From Dongia_A sp035695765 (lineage in GTDB: Bacteria > Pseudomonadota > Alphaproteobacteria > Dongiales > Dongiaceae), in contig DASRRI010000050.1 in NCBI GenBank assembly GCA_035695765.1, forward strand, positions 1-64,000: a stretch of DNA of 64,000 nt, in the 5' to 3' direction. The notes under the pieces were generated by a model. That model was not told the origin of the DNA. It worked only from the letters and a program-made list of their open reading frames with translations, and searched no databases. A program made the translations under genes and the position numbers. Below, in pieces: positions 16,931 to 25,247 of this stretch (position 1 is the first letter of the stretch; each line of letters starts with the position of its first letter).

Positions 16931-18148
16931 CTAAATCGACAGACACCCGCCGCTGAGCGGAATGACGTCGATTATGTCGCCTGCCTTGGCCGCCGGCGCG
17001 TTCGGCTTGCGGACGATCAGGCAATCGGCGCGGGCGATCAAGGAGAGCATGGAGCTGTCTTGCGGCGCGAAGGGCGTCGCGACGCGCTGGCCGTCGGCAT
17101 TGGTGACGAGGCGCGCGCGGACGTAGTCCTGGCGCGTGTCGTTGGCGGGCATATCTTTGCCAAGCAACGCGACTTGGCGGGCAGGGTCCACGCCGCTGAG
17201 GCCGAGCATGCGATCGATCGCGGGCTTGAGGAACAGCAGCGCGGTCACGATGGTCGAGACCGGATTGCCGGGCAGGCCCAGCACGCGCAGCGTGCCGAGC
17301 GTGCCGAACATCAGCGGCTTGCCGGGCCGCATGGCGATCTTCCAGAAATCGAGCTGCATGCCGCGCTTGGCGAGGGCGGTCTGCACCAGGTCATGCTCGC
17401 CAACTGATGTGCCACCGGACGTCACCAGCGCATCGAAGCCGAGGGCAGCCTCGATTGCGCGGTCGAGATCCTCCAGGGTATCGCGCGCGATGCCGAGATT
17501 GACCGGCTCTCCGCCGAACGCGCGCACTAGGGCCGCGAGCCCGATGCCGTTGCTGCCAATGATTTGTGCCGGCCCGACCGGATCGCCGGGATTGACCAGC
17601 TCGTCGCCGGTGGAGAGCAACGCGATGCGCGGGCGGCGCGTCACCTTCAGCCAGGGTCGGTTCATGGCGGCGGCGAGGCTGACATCGCGCGCGGTCAATC
17701 GCCGGCCGGAATGCAGCGCGATATCGCCAGTGGCGAAATCGAGCCCGGCCTTGCGGATGTGCTGGCCCAGCCTGCGATTGCCTTCTCGCACGGTGACCTG
17801 GCCGTCGGCCTCGTCGCAATTCTCCTGGATCACGATCGTATCGGCGCCGGGTGGCACCTGCGCGCCAGTGAAGATGCGCGCTGCTTCGCCCGCGCCGATC
17901 GCGCCGGAAGGCTGCTGGCCGGCGGCGATGCGCTGCGTAATCTTGAGCCGCGCAGGCAAGGTCTCGACGTCGTCGTTGCGGACGGCATAGCCATCCATCG
18001 CCGAGACATCGGCGGGCGGCTGTGTCAGCCGCGCCTCCAGCGGCTCCGCCAGCACGCGGCCGAGCGCCTGGTCGAGCGAGACCAGCTCCGCGCCCAAGGG
18101 CGAGAAGCTGCGCTCGATGCGCTGGATGGCCTCTTCAACGCTGAGCAT
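16931..18148 (-). CDS. moeA: Molybdopterin molybdenumtransferase MoeA
   Basis: A 405-residue enzyme that inserts molybdate into adenylylated molybdopterin in the cytosol. It starts LSVEEAIQRIE, the usual MoeA opening, has PPADVSAMDGYAVR near residue 45, the glycine-rich MoCF-binding segment SGGTSVGEHDLV near 240, and LPGNPVSTIVT near 290. Length matches the family (about 400). The ATG at 18148 overlaps the stop of moaC (TGATG). Downstream of trpGDC-moaC, it closes a common alphaproteobacterial operon. The molybdopterin oxidoreductase at 53.6-55.7 kb would need its product. Confidence 0.95.
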   Translation of the reverse strand: MLSVEEAIQRIERSFSPLGAELVSLDQALGRVLAEPLEARLTQPPADVSAMDGYAVRNDDVETLPARLKITQRIAAGQQPSGAIGAGEAARIFTGAQVPPGADTIVIQENCDEADGQVTVREGNRRLGQHIRKAGLDFATGDIALHSGRRLTARDVSLAAAMNRPWLKVTRRPRIALLSTGDELVNPGDPVGPAQIIGSNGIGLAALVRAFGGEPVNLGIARDTLEDLDRAIEAALGFDALVTSGGTSVGEHDLVQTALAKRGMQLDFWKIAMRPGKPLMFGTLGTLRVLGLPGNPVSTIVTALLFLKPAIDRMLGLSGVDPARQVALLGKDMPANDTRQDYVRARLVTNADGQRVATPFAPQDSSMLSLIARADCLIVRKPNAPAAKAGDIIDVIPLSGGCLSI

Positions 18149-18624
18149 CACGCACGCTCGAAAGTGCCGGACTTGCCGCCGCTCTTATGAACCAGGCGGA
18201 TGTCGGTGATCTGCATGCCTTTGTCGACCGCCTTGCACATGTCATAGACGGTGAGGGCGGCCACCGAGACAGCGGTCAGAGCTTCCATCTCGACGCCGGT
18301 CTTGCCCGTGAGCTTGCAGGTCGCGGTGATGTCGATCGCGTTGCGCGCCTCGTCCAGGGTCAGGTCGACTTGGACTGAGGTCAGGGCGAGGGGATGGCAG
18401 AGCGGGATCAAGTCCGGTGTGCGCTTGGCGCCCATGATGCCGGCGAGGCGCGCGACGGAGAGCACATCGCCCTTTTTCACGCCGCCTTCCTTGATGAGCG
18501 CGAGGGTCGCGGGCTGCATGATGACCGAGCCCTTGGCAGTCGCAACGCGTTCGGTCTCCGCTTTGTCGGAGACGTCGACCATGCGGGCCTTGCCCTCTTT
18601 GTCGAAATGCGTGAATTCGGCCAT
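18148..18624 (-). CDS. moaC: Cyclic pyranopterin monophosphate synthase MoaC
   Basis: A 158-residue enzyme catalysing the second half of the first step of molybdenum cofactor synthesis (8-cyclo-dihydro-GTP to cPMP). Family motifs are all present: MVDVSDKAETERVA near residue 15, the LIPLCHPL segment near 75 and MEALTAVSVAALTVYDMCKA with KAVDK near 115-135. Length equals the usual 155-165. It lies 5 nt downstream of trpC and shares a base overlap with moeA, so it is cotranscribed with the trp genes. Confidence 0.96.
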   Translation of the reverse strand: MAEFTHFDKEGKARMVDVSDKAETERVATAKGSVIMQPATLALIKEGGVKKGDVLSVARLAGIMGAKRTPDLIPLCHPLALTSVQVDLTLDEARNAIDITATCKLTGKTGVEMEALTAVSVAALTVYDMCKAVDKGMQITDIRLVHKSGGKSGTFERA

Positions 18625-18629
18625 TGATC

Positions 18630-19454
18630 CTACTCGGCCGCTACCGCCGGCGCGTGCCGTCCCAACAATGTGCGGGTCGCTTCCGTTACATCCGTCTGGC
18701 GCATCAGGGATTCGCCGACCAGGAAGATCGACGCACCCACACGGTGCATCCGCTCGAGGTCGGCGGTCGCATAGAGCCCGCTTTCGGCCACCAGCATGCG
18801 GTCTTTCGGGACCATCTGGGCAAGCGCTTCCGTGACCGCAAGATCGACCCGCAAGGTCTTGAGATTGCGATTATTTATGCCGATCAGCCGGGAGCCTAGG
18901 CGGAGCGCCCGCTCCATCTCCGGCGCGTCATGTACCTCGACCAGCACATCCATGCCGAGGTCGAAGGCGAGGGATTCCAGTTCCGCCGCCTCCGCATCCT
19001 CGAGCGCGGCCATGATGAGCAAGATGCAATCGGCGCCGATCGCTCGCGCTTCGAACAGCTGATAGGGATCAAGCATGAAGTCCTTGCGCAGCGCCGGCAG
19101 GCGCACCGCGCTCCGCGCCTGGTCCAGGAACACGTCCTCGCCCTGGAAATAGGGCCTGTCGGTCAGCACGGAGAGGCAGGTCGCGCCGCCCGCCTCATAG
19201 GCGTGGGCGAGAGCAGGCGGATCGAAGTCGGCACGGATCAGGCCCTTGGAGGGGGAGGCGCGCTTGATCTCCGCGATCAGGCCGAAGCGGCCGGAGCGGA
19301 CCACGCGCTCCAGGCGCGCGCGGAAGCCGCGCGGGGGATCAGTGCGGTTGCGCGCTTCAGCGGCCGCGCGGACTCCGGACAGCGGCTGCGCCGCTTTGCG
19401 GTCGGTGATGTGCTGCCGCTTGTCGGCGCAGATCTTGGCAAGGACGTCGGTCAA
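18630..19454 (-). CDS. trpC: Indole-3-glycerol phosphate synthase TrpC
   Basis: A 274-residue (beta/alpha)8 barrel enzyme closing the indole ring in tryptophan synthesis. Motifs: GLIAEIKRASPSKGLI (catalytic Lys/Glu region, about residue 60), RKDFMLDPYQ, GINNRNLKTL and VAESGL. The only in-frame start near the conserved N-terminus is TTG at 19452-19454, preceded at seven bases by GGAG at the end of trpD, so a TTG start coupled to trpD termination is the best reading. One base separates the trpD stop from it. Part of trpG-trpD-trpC-moaC-moeA. Confidence 0.95.
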   Translation of the reverse strand: MTDVLAKICADKRQHITDRKAAQPLSGVRAAAEARNRTDPPRGFRARLERVVRSGRFGLIAEIKRASPSKGLIRADFDPPALAHAYEAGGATCLSVLTDRPYFQGEDVFLDQARSAVRLPALRKDFMLDPYQLFEARAIGADCILLIMAALEDAEAAELESLAFDLGMDVLVEVHDAPEMERALRLGSRLIGINNRNLKTLRVDLAVTEALAQMVPKDRMLVAESGLYATADLERMHRVGASIFLVGESLMRQTDVTEATRTLLGRHAPAVAAE

Positions 19455-19455
19455 G

Positions 19456-20529
19456 TCACTGCTCCGACGCCTTGGGCTCGTTGGTGACGCGGATCAGGTC
19501 TTCGAGCACCTTGCGCGCTTTTGCGAAATCGATCGCCTCCGCCGCCATCGCGATACCCTGGCGCAGGTCCTTTGCCGCATCCGCCACGACGAGGGCCGCT
19601 GCGGAATTCAGCAGCACAATGTCGCGATAGGGGCCGGTCGCGCCGTCGAGCAGCTCGCGGAGCGCCTGGGCATTGTGCGCGGGATCTGCGCCCTGCAGCT
19701 CTGCCGCCGTCGCGATGCGGATGCCGTAATCGGTCGGCGAAATCTCGAAGCGGCGGATGTTGCCGTTCTTCAGCTCGCAGACATGGGTGACGGTGGTGGT
19801 GGTGATCTCATCGAGGCCATCGCCGCCATGCACGACCCAGGCGTGCTCGGTGCCGAGATTCTTCAGCACCTGCGCGATCGGCTCCAGCCACTGCTCGGCG
19901 AATACACCCAGCAATTGGCGCTTGACGCCCGCCGGATTGGATAGCGGGCCCATCACGTTGAAGATAGTACGGGTGCCAAGCTCCACGCGGCTCGGCGCGA
20001 CGTGGCGCATCGCGCTGTGATGCTTCTGGGCCCACATGAAGGTGGTGCCGACTTCGACCAGCGCGCGTTGGACAGTCTCGAGATCGGCGTCGATGTTGAC
20101 GCCAAGCGCGGCCAGCACGTCGGCGGCGCCACTCTTGGACGAGGCAGCGCGGTTGCCGTGCTTGGCGACCGGGACATTGCAGGCGGCGCAGACCAAAGCG
20201 ACGGCGGTGGAGATGTTCAACGTGCCGGCCTGATCGCCACCGGTGCCGCACACATCGATCGCATCTGGCAGCGCCGAGATGCGCAGCATCTTCTCGCGCA
20301 TCGCGGTGACGGCGCCGGTGATCTCGTCGATAGTCTCGCCGCGCACCCGCATCGCCATCAGCAAGCCGCCCATCTGCGCCGGCGTCGCCTCGCCCGACAT
20401 CATGATACTGAATGCCATCTCCGCCTGGGCGCGCGTCAGCGGCCGGCCCTGCGCGGCGAGGCCGATGAAGCCCTTGAGGTCGGTGACGGGCAGAGACGTC
20501 ATGGGCGGGGTGGCCAAAGGCGCGCTCAT
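19456..20529 (-). CDS. trpD: Anthranilate phosphoribosyltransferase TrpD
   Basis: A 357-residue enzyme that transfers phosphoribose from PRPP to anthranilate. The PRPP loop VCGTGGDQAGTLNIST is at about residue 93, followed by KHGNRAASSKSGAADVLAALG and the metal-site segment near VVHGGDGLDEITTT. Length is slightly above the usual 340 because of a 12-residue N-terminal tail (MSAPLATPPMTSLP). Its start overlaps the trpG stop by 4 nt (ATGA), giving coupled translation. Confidence 0.96.
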   Translation of the reverse strand: MSAPLATPPMTSLPVTDLKGFIGLAAQGRPLTRAQAEMAFSIMMSGEATPAQMGGLLMAMRVRGETIDEITGAVTAMREKMLRISALPDAIDVCGTGGDQAGTLNISTAVALVCAACNVPVAKHGNRAASSKSGAADVLAALGVNIDADLETVQRALVEVGTTFMWAQKHHSAMRHVAPSRVELGTRTIFNVMGPLSNPAGVKRQLLGVFAEQWLEPIAQVLKNLGTEHAWVVHGGDGLDEITTTTVTHVCELKNGNIRRFEISPTDYGIRIATAAELQGADPAHNAQALRELLDGATGPYRDIVLLNSAAALVVADAAKDLRQGIAMAAEAIDFAKARKVLEDLIRVTNEPKASEQ

Positions 20530-21128
20530 TGCAGCACGCGCGCGCCCGAAAGATTGCAGCCGGCGCCGCGCAGAAAATTGGCGAGCAGCTTGTGGCCGTG
20601 TTCGGTCGCGATGCTCTCCGGATGGAACTGCACGCCGGCGAGCGGCAGCGTCTTGTGCTGCAAGCCCATGACGATGCCGTCCTCGGTCTCCGCCGTAATG
20701 TCGAGGTCGGTGGGGAAGGTCTCGCGCGCAACCGTCAGCGAATGATAGCGCGTCGCCTGGAATTCGTTTGGCAGGCCATGGAACACGCTCTTGTCGCTGT
20801 GCCTGATGTGGCTGATCTTGCCATGCATGGGCTTCGGCGCGCGCACTACATTGCCGCCGAAGGCCTGGCCGATCGCCTGATGGCCGAGACAGACGCCGAG
20901 CAGTGGGATCTTGTGCTTGGCGGCGGCCTTGACGAGGTCAAGACAGATGCCGGCCCTATCGGGATCGCATGGGCCGGGCGACAGGATGATGCCCTGCGGA
21001 TGCTTCGCCAGCACCTCGTCGACCGTGATCTTGTCGTTGCGGTGGACTTCGATCTCCGCCCCCAACTCCCCCAAATAATGGTAAAGGTTGTAGGTGAAGG
21101 AGTCGTAGTTATCGATCAGGATGAACAT
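20526..21128 (-). CDS. trpG: Anthranilate synthase glutamine amidotransferase subunit TrpG
   Basis: A 200-residue class-I glutamine amidotransferase that feeds ammonia to TrpE. It opens MFILIDNYDSFTYNLYHYL; the oxyanion segment ILSPGPCDPDRAG, nucleophile in GVCLGHQAIGQ and the His/Glu pair in FHPESIATEHG are intact. The true start is the ATG at 21128; the frame is open up to 21902 but there it is antisense to the next gene and not protein-like. trpE is not next to it in this window, so its partner is encoded elsewhere. Confidence 0.95.
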   Translation of the reverse strand: MFILIDNYDSFTYNLYHYLGELGAEIEVHRNDKITVDEVLAKHPQGIILSPGPCDPDRAGICLDLVKAAAKHKIPLLGVCLGHQAIGQAFGGNVVRAPKPMHGKISHIRHSDKSVFHGLPNEFQATRYHSLTVARETFPTDLDITAETEDGIVMGLQHKTLPLAGVQFHPESIATEHGHKLLANFLRGAGCNLSGARVLQ

Positions 21129-21251
21129 GGTCGCACAACACCGGTCACCGGAAGGCCATTTTAAGCTCGGGCAAGAGTGTAGCCGGGCAGGGATGGCGGG
21201 AGCAAGGTTGCGACTAATTCCCCGTGAGCTGCCCCCCTTTCGAGAGGCCGT

Positions 21252-21272
21252 CCTCCCCCAGCTTGGGGGAGG
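21252..21272. repeat. Short palindromic repeat, copy A
   Basis: Arms CCTCCCCCA and TGGGGGAGG around GCT. A near-identical 21-bp element (one base different) occurs at 57301-57321. Its right arm ends 12 nt before the ATG of the next gene, so it may also serve as the ribosome-binding sequence. Located in the divergent promoter between trpG and the P-type-ATPase-like gene. Confidence 0.6.
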
Positions 21273-21284
21273 GAAACGGCGCGC

Positions 21285-22859
21285 ATGACGGAAACCATGA
21301 GTCCCGTCGCCTCCGCCGCGCGGTTCAGCCGCTCGGTCTGGATCTGGTCGATTGCCGGCGCGATCCTGGCGGCCTGGCCGGTCTGGCGGTCGTTTTTCCC
21401 GGAAGTGGCGGATCTCGGCCCGCCGCCGTTCCGGGGGCAGGTGGTGGCGGCGCTGGGGGAACTGGTGCTGGCCGGCTACTGGGTCGCGCGCTACCGGCAG
21501 CGGATTGGCGGGTTCCAGCTTCCGCTGTTCGCGATGGGGTTTGCACTCATTGTCCTCATCATGGCGGGTGCGCATGGCGATGGGCCGGTCATAGATCTTG
21601 CGGCTTTGGCGATCTGCTGGCTCGCGGTCACATTCCTGTTCGCCGGCGGGGTCCTGCTGGACGGACAGCGCGCTTTTGCCGCGATGCAAGGTGGTGCCGT
21701 CCCGCCGCTCAGTCTGCTGCTGCGTGTCCATGAGCGCATCGGCTATTGGCTGCTCGGCATCGCGCTCGCCGCCGCGACGCTCCAGGAAACACCGCAGGGA
21801 TTTCTGCTCGCGGCATTGGCAGTGATGTCGCCCGGGTCGGTGCTGATCTGGGCGGCCTTGTGCGACACGGCGCGGGCGGTGCTGGCGCGCCGCCGGGTGC
21901 ATGTGGGCGATCTTGCCGCGCTGCTTGCCTTAACCAGCCATCAGTCCGTCGTCTTCGGCGATCGCAGCATCCTGCTCGCACCTTGGCCGAAGGTGATCAG
22001 CATCATGCCCACGGGAGAGACCAAGCCGGGCGAGATTGTGGCAGCAGCTGCCGCGCTACTGGCCGATGACGATGATGATGCGGCGCACGGGGTGCAGGAA
22101 TTCGGGGTCGCGCACCGCGTGCGTGTTCCTGCCGTCAAGCTGCTGGCCGCAAGCGTGCCCCTGCTGCGCCGCGGCCGCCTGCCCGACCGGCGCGTGCTGG
22201 AGGTCGGCCCCGTCGATGCTGCCGCGATCCGCGATGAGGAGCGCGCTCCGTTCGAGCAGCAGATTGCGCGGGCGGTCGAGTTGCACCGCATGGTCCTGGC
22301 GCTGGTGGAGATAGATCCCACGCCGCGTCTGCTCGGCCTGCTGGTGCTGGCCAAGGCGACGCGCCCCGGCGCCATGGAGGCGGTGCGCAGCCTGCGCAAG
22401 GCCGGCCTTGCACTGTGCCTGGCCGGCGCGGCAGCGCAGCAGGATCAGGATGCGATCGCCGGGCTCGGGCTGGATCAAGCAGCCACCGGCCAGCAGGAGC
22501 CGGTGCTGGCGATCGTTGCGCCCGGCGAGAGGCCGATCCCTTGCGCCGCGACGACGATTCGCTTCGGCGGGCGTACGCGCGCGACCGACGCGGGCGCCGA
22601 CATCGTGATCGCGCGGGACGACCCGCGCACCCTGGTCGATCTGCTGCAGTTCGCGCGCGATTTCGAGCGGCGCGTGCGGGTTGCGATCGCGGTCGCGAAT
22701 CTGCCCGGTATCGCGCTGCTGTCCATGGCGTTCGGATTTGTGCCGGTTTCGCCGTTGTTCGTCTCGATCACCGCGCTGGCGGGCATCGCGCTGGCAGTCG
22801 TGACGCCGCAAGCCTTGCGCATGTCCTCGACCATCGCTAATGAGGTCGACGAGGAATAG
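21285..22859 (+). CDS. Degenerate P1B-type ATPase-like membrane protein (probable pseudoenzyme)
   Basis: A 524-residue membrane protein. Residues 1-215 hold about six hydrophobic segments. The C-terminal half resembles the end of heavy-metal P-type ATPases: RPGAMEAVRSLRKAGLALCL matches the HAD-domain strand before the hinge, and GADIVIARDDPRTLVDLLQF followed by RVAIAVANLPGIALLSMAFG matches the last soluble helix and final membrane pair. Yet the CPC metal motif position reads MSPGSV, the phosphorylation loop DKTGT is replaced by FGDRSILL in an otherwise matching VVF context, the GDGIND loop is absent, and the actuator domain with TGE is missing. Transport by phosphorylation is therefore unlikely. 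The homology is judged by eye. It precedes the deacetylase gene by 7 nt. Confidence 0.6.
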   Translation: MTETMSPVASAARFSRSVWIWSIAGAILAAWPVWRSFFPEVADLGPPPFRGQVVAALGELVLAGYWVARYRQRIGGFQLPLFAMGFALIVLIMAGAHGDGPVIDLAALAICWLAVTFLFAGGVLLDGQRAFAAMQGGAVPPLSLLLRVHERIGYWLLGIALAAATLQETPQGFLLAALAVMSPGSVLIWAALCDTARAVLARRRVHVGDLAALLALTSHQSVVFGDRSILLAPWPKVISIMPTGETKPGEIVAAAAALLADDDDDAAHGVQEFGVAHRVRVPAVKLLAASVPLLRRGRLPDRRVLEVGPVDAAAIRDEERAPFEQQIARAVELHRMVLALVEIDPTPRLLGLLVLAKATRPGAMEAVRSLRKAGLALCLAGAAAQQDQDAIAGLGLDQAATGQQEPVLAIVAPGERPIPCAATTIRFGGRTRATDAGADIVIARDDPRTLVDLLQFARDFERRVRVAIAVANLPGIALLSMAFGFVPVSPLFVSITALAGIALAVVTPQALRMSSTIANEVDEE

Positions 22860-22866
22860 GGGGCCA

Positions 22867-24048
22867 ATGGTACGCAAGACGAGATCGCGGTCGCGCCGCA
22901 AGGCGCGCAGGGCGAAAGGCAGGCATGTCGCTTCGAGCCTGGCTGCACTCGGCTGGCTCGGCCGCAGCGGCTGGGGCCGGTTTGCCGGCGGCATCCTGAT
23001 CGGGCTCGCCGTTGGAATCGGCGCTGCGTTTTATCTCGGCGATTTCGGTCTCACGTCGCGCAACAAAGGCGGGGTCAAGATCACCACGCTGAACGCATCG
23101 AAGGTGACGGTTCCGGCGCAGAAGCCGGTCGCGGACGCCGCGCCGAAACCGGTTCCCGCGCCGCGGATCGTAGAGCCCGCTTCATTGCCAGCACCTGCGC
23201 CGACCTTGGGCGAAGAGGCGGCGGAAGCGGCGCCTGTCGCTCCAGTGAAACCCGCGCCGCCACAATCCGAGATACAGGTAGCGAGCATTGCGCCCCTGCC
23301 GCCGGTCACCGCGGACGGGCAGGCAGCTTGGCTGAAGAATTCGGTGGCTTTCGTTGCTCCGCCGGGGAGACCGCTGATCGCCGTGGTGCTGGACGATGTC
23401 GGCGTGGCGCGCGGGCACGCGGAGCTGGCGATCGACCTGCCCGCAATCGTCACTTTGTCCTTCATGACCTATGCCGACGGTGTCGCCGACATGGCGGCGC
23501 GCGCCCGCGCCAAGGGTCATGAGCTAATGCTGCACGTGCCGATGGAGCCGCTGGACGGAGCCCTCGATGCCGGCCCGCATGCCCTGACTGTCGGGGCGTC
23601 CGATAGCGAGCTGCTGAAACGCCTGTCCTGGGACCTCGACCGCTTTCCGGGCTATATCGGCATCAACAACCACATGGGCAGCCGCTTCACCCAGGATGAG
23701 CGCGGCATGCGCGTGGTGCTCGAGGAGCTGAAGCGGCGCAACCTGCTGTTCCTGGATTCGCGCACCATCGGCACCACCATCGGCGATAGCCTCGCCGCGC
23801 GCCTGGGCGTGGCGCATGTGATGCGCGACGTGTTCCTCGATGACGAGATGGACGAGGCCGCCGTCCTGAAGCAGCTCGCTTATGCCGAGCGGGTGGCCGC
23901 GAACAAGGGCCAGGCGATCGCCATCGGCCATCCACATCCCGCCACCATCGCCGCGCTCCGCGCCTGGATGCCGAAGGTAGAGGCGCGCGGCTTCATCCTT
24001 GTGCCGCTCTCCACCGTCGCCAAGCTGAGGCTCGGCGCGTCCGGTTAA
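22867..24048 (+). CDS. Divergent polysaccharide deacetylase family protein
   Basis: A 393-residue protein starting MVRKTRSRSRRKARR, with AGGGGG just before the ATG. A basic N-terminus and one membrane segment at about residues 35-60 (GRFAGGILIGLAVGIGAAFYL) anchor it in the inner membrane; a Pro/Ala-rich linker (about 80-150) leads to the periplasmic domain. That domain has the divergent-deacetylase (YibQ-like) pattern: VVLDDVGVARG, HELMLHVPMEP, GINNHMGSRFTQD, LDSRT and GHPHPATIAAL, which preserve Asp and His residues of the NodB-type metal site. The substrate is unknown for this family. It ends with a 3-4 nt overlap against the convergent kinase gene. Confidence 0.88.
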   Translation: MVRKTRSRSRRKARRAKGRHVASSLAALGWLGRSGWGRFAGGILIGLAVGIGAAFYLGDFGLTSRNKGGVKITTLNASKVTVPAQKPVADAAPKPVPAPRIVEPASLPAPAPTLGEEAAEAAPVAPVKPAPPQSEIQVASIAPLPPVTADGQAAWLKNSVAFVAPPGRPLIAVVLDDVGVARGHAELAIDLPAIVTLSFMTYADGVADMAARARAKGHELMLHVPMEPLDGALDAGPHALTVGASDSELLKRLSWDLDRFPGYIGINNHMGSRFTQDERGMRVVLEELKRRNLLFLDSRTIGTTIGDSLAARLGVAHVMRDVFLDDEMDEAAVLKQLAYAERVAANKGQAIAIGHPHPATIAALRAWMPKVEARGFILVPLSTVAKLRLGASG

Positions 24049-25190
24049 TCCGCTGCCAGCGCGCGGCGGCGCAGGCGGCGCTCCTCGCGCGACACCAGGT
24101 GCATGGGGAACTGCAAGTGGATCTCCGAGCCGCGCCCGCTGGTGTTTATCACCGCGAGCTGGCCGCCGATTGAATCCATCAAGGCGCGGACTATCATCAG
24201 GCTCATGCCGGCCGCCTCGTCCGCGCGCGAGATCATGAGCGAGCGATGATCATGGGTGCGGCGCGCCGGGCCGCCGGAGCCGAGCGTCGGGTTGGGTCCA
24301 GTGTCACGGATCGACAGATCCAACCTCCCGTCACCGCCGAAGCCGACCGCGAGGATGATCGCGCCGCCGTCCGGCGTACGCATGGCCGCGTCCTTGATCA
24401 GCTCGCGCACGATCTGGCGCATCAGGAGCGGCTGCACGCGCAGGCCAACGTCGAGCTCCGGCATGCGGATGCCGAAAGTGAGGCGCTTGGCCGCGAAGGT
24501 CGCGACCGCCCAGGTGTGGGCCTCGCGCAGGACCGTGGCGACCGAGGTTGCTTGTTCCGCCGGCTTGGCGATCGAGCCCTCGACGCGCGACAGCTCGATG
24601 ATGTCGGTGATGCGCGCCAGGAGCTGCCGGCCGGCGCCGACGATCTGCTGCGCGGCCTCGCGATAGGCGGGGCGTCCGATCGCGCCATACATCTCGCGCT
24701 CGATCATCTCGCCATAGCCCAGGATAGTGGTCAGCGGCGTGCGCAGGTCGTGGCCTGCTTCAGCGAGGAAGCGTGATTTGTCCGCATTCGCCTGGTCGGC
24801 ATCCATGCGCGCGCGCTCCGCACGCAGCAGCAACGCCTGCGCCTCCTTGCGGACGGCATCCTGCGACTGTGCATGGCGCAGCAGGCGCAGGACAGCGACG
24901 ACCAGGCAGATCGCCGTCGTCGCCACCAGCCCAAGCATGACCCAATGGAGGGTGGCGAGCGCCGCGACCTCTTGTGCGAGTGAAGTGGAACCGCCGGCCA
25001 GAGCCGCGTCGACTTGATGCTGCTGGCGCAGCAGGAGCGGGATGCCGATTACCAGCACCGTCCCCAGCAAGCCCGCCGCCGCCAGCGCGATCGCCCGAGT
25101 CACCGCCAGCGCGCGCGGCCCGCCGGTCCCATCTTTCGGGCTTGCCGGTGGCATGCGATCGAGCGCGGGCGGAAGGGGATCTGGCAACAT
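24045..25190 (-). CDS. Histidine-kinase-like protein with eroded ATP-binding site
   Basis: A 381-residue membrane protein with two N-terminal membrane segments (about 28-55 and 80-102), a coiled linker, and a dimerisation domain with an intact phospho-acceptor motif AEAGHDLRTPLTTILGYGEM. In the catalytic domain the N-box reads RELIKDAAMRT, without the usual asparagine; the G1 box reads DTGPNP instead of DTGxGI; and the G2 position reads AAGMSLMIV instead of GxGLG. ATP binding is thus doubtful, and it may act as a scaffold or phosphatase or accept phosphate from another kinase. It is followed on the same strand (upstream) by a complete kinase at 25248-27308. No response regulator is adjacent. 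Confidence 0.8.
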   Translation of the reverse strand: MLPDPLPPALDRMPPASPKDGTGGPRALAVTRAIALAAAGLLGTVLVIGIPLLLRQQHQVDAALAGGSTSLAQEVAALATLHWVMLGLVATTAICLVVAVLRLLRHAQSQDAVRKEAQALLLRAERARMDADQANADKSRFLAEAGHDLRTPLTTILGYGEMIEREMYGAIGRPAYREAAQQIVGAGRQLLARITDIIELSRVEGSIAKPAEQATSVATVLREAHTWAVATFAAKRLTFGIRMPELDVGLRVQPLLMRQIVRELIKDAAMRTPDGGAIILAVGFGGDGRLDLSIRDTGPNPTLGSGGPARRTHDHRSLMISRADEAAGMSLMIVRALMDSIGGQLAVINTSGRGSEIHLQFPMHLVSREERRLRRRALAAD

Positions 25191-25247
25191 CGCATCAGGC
25201 TATACGCGAAGGGGAGGAGTGACAACTTTCCCCGTTGTTCTCCTCCA

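Noticed and set aside
21129..21902. Upstream extension of trpG
   Set aside because: TrpG's conserved start is at 21128; the extra part is antisense to the P-type-ATPase-like gene.
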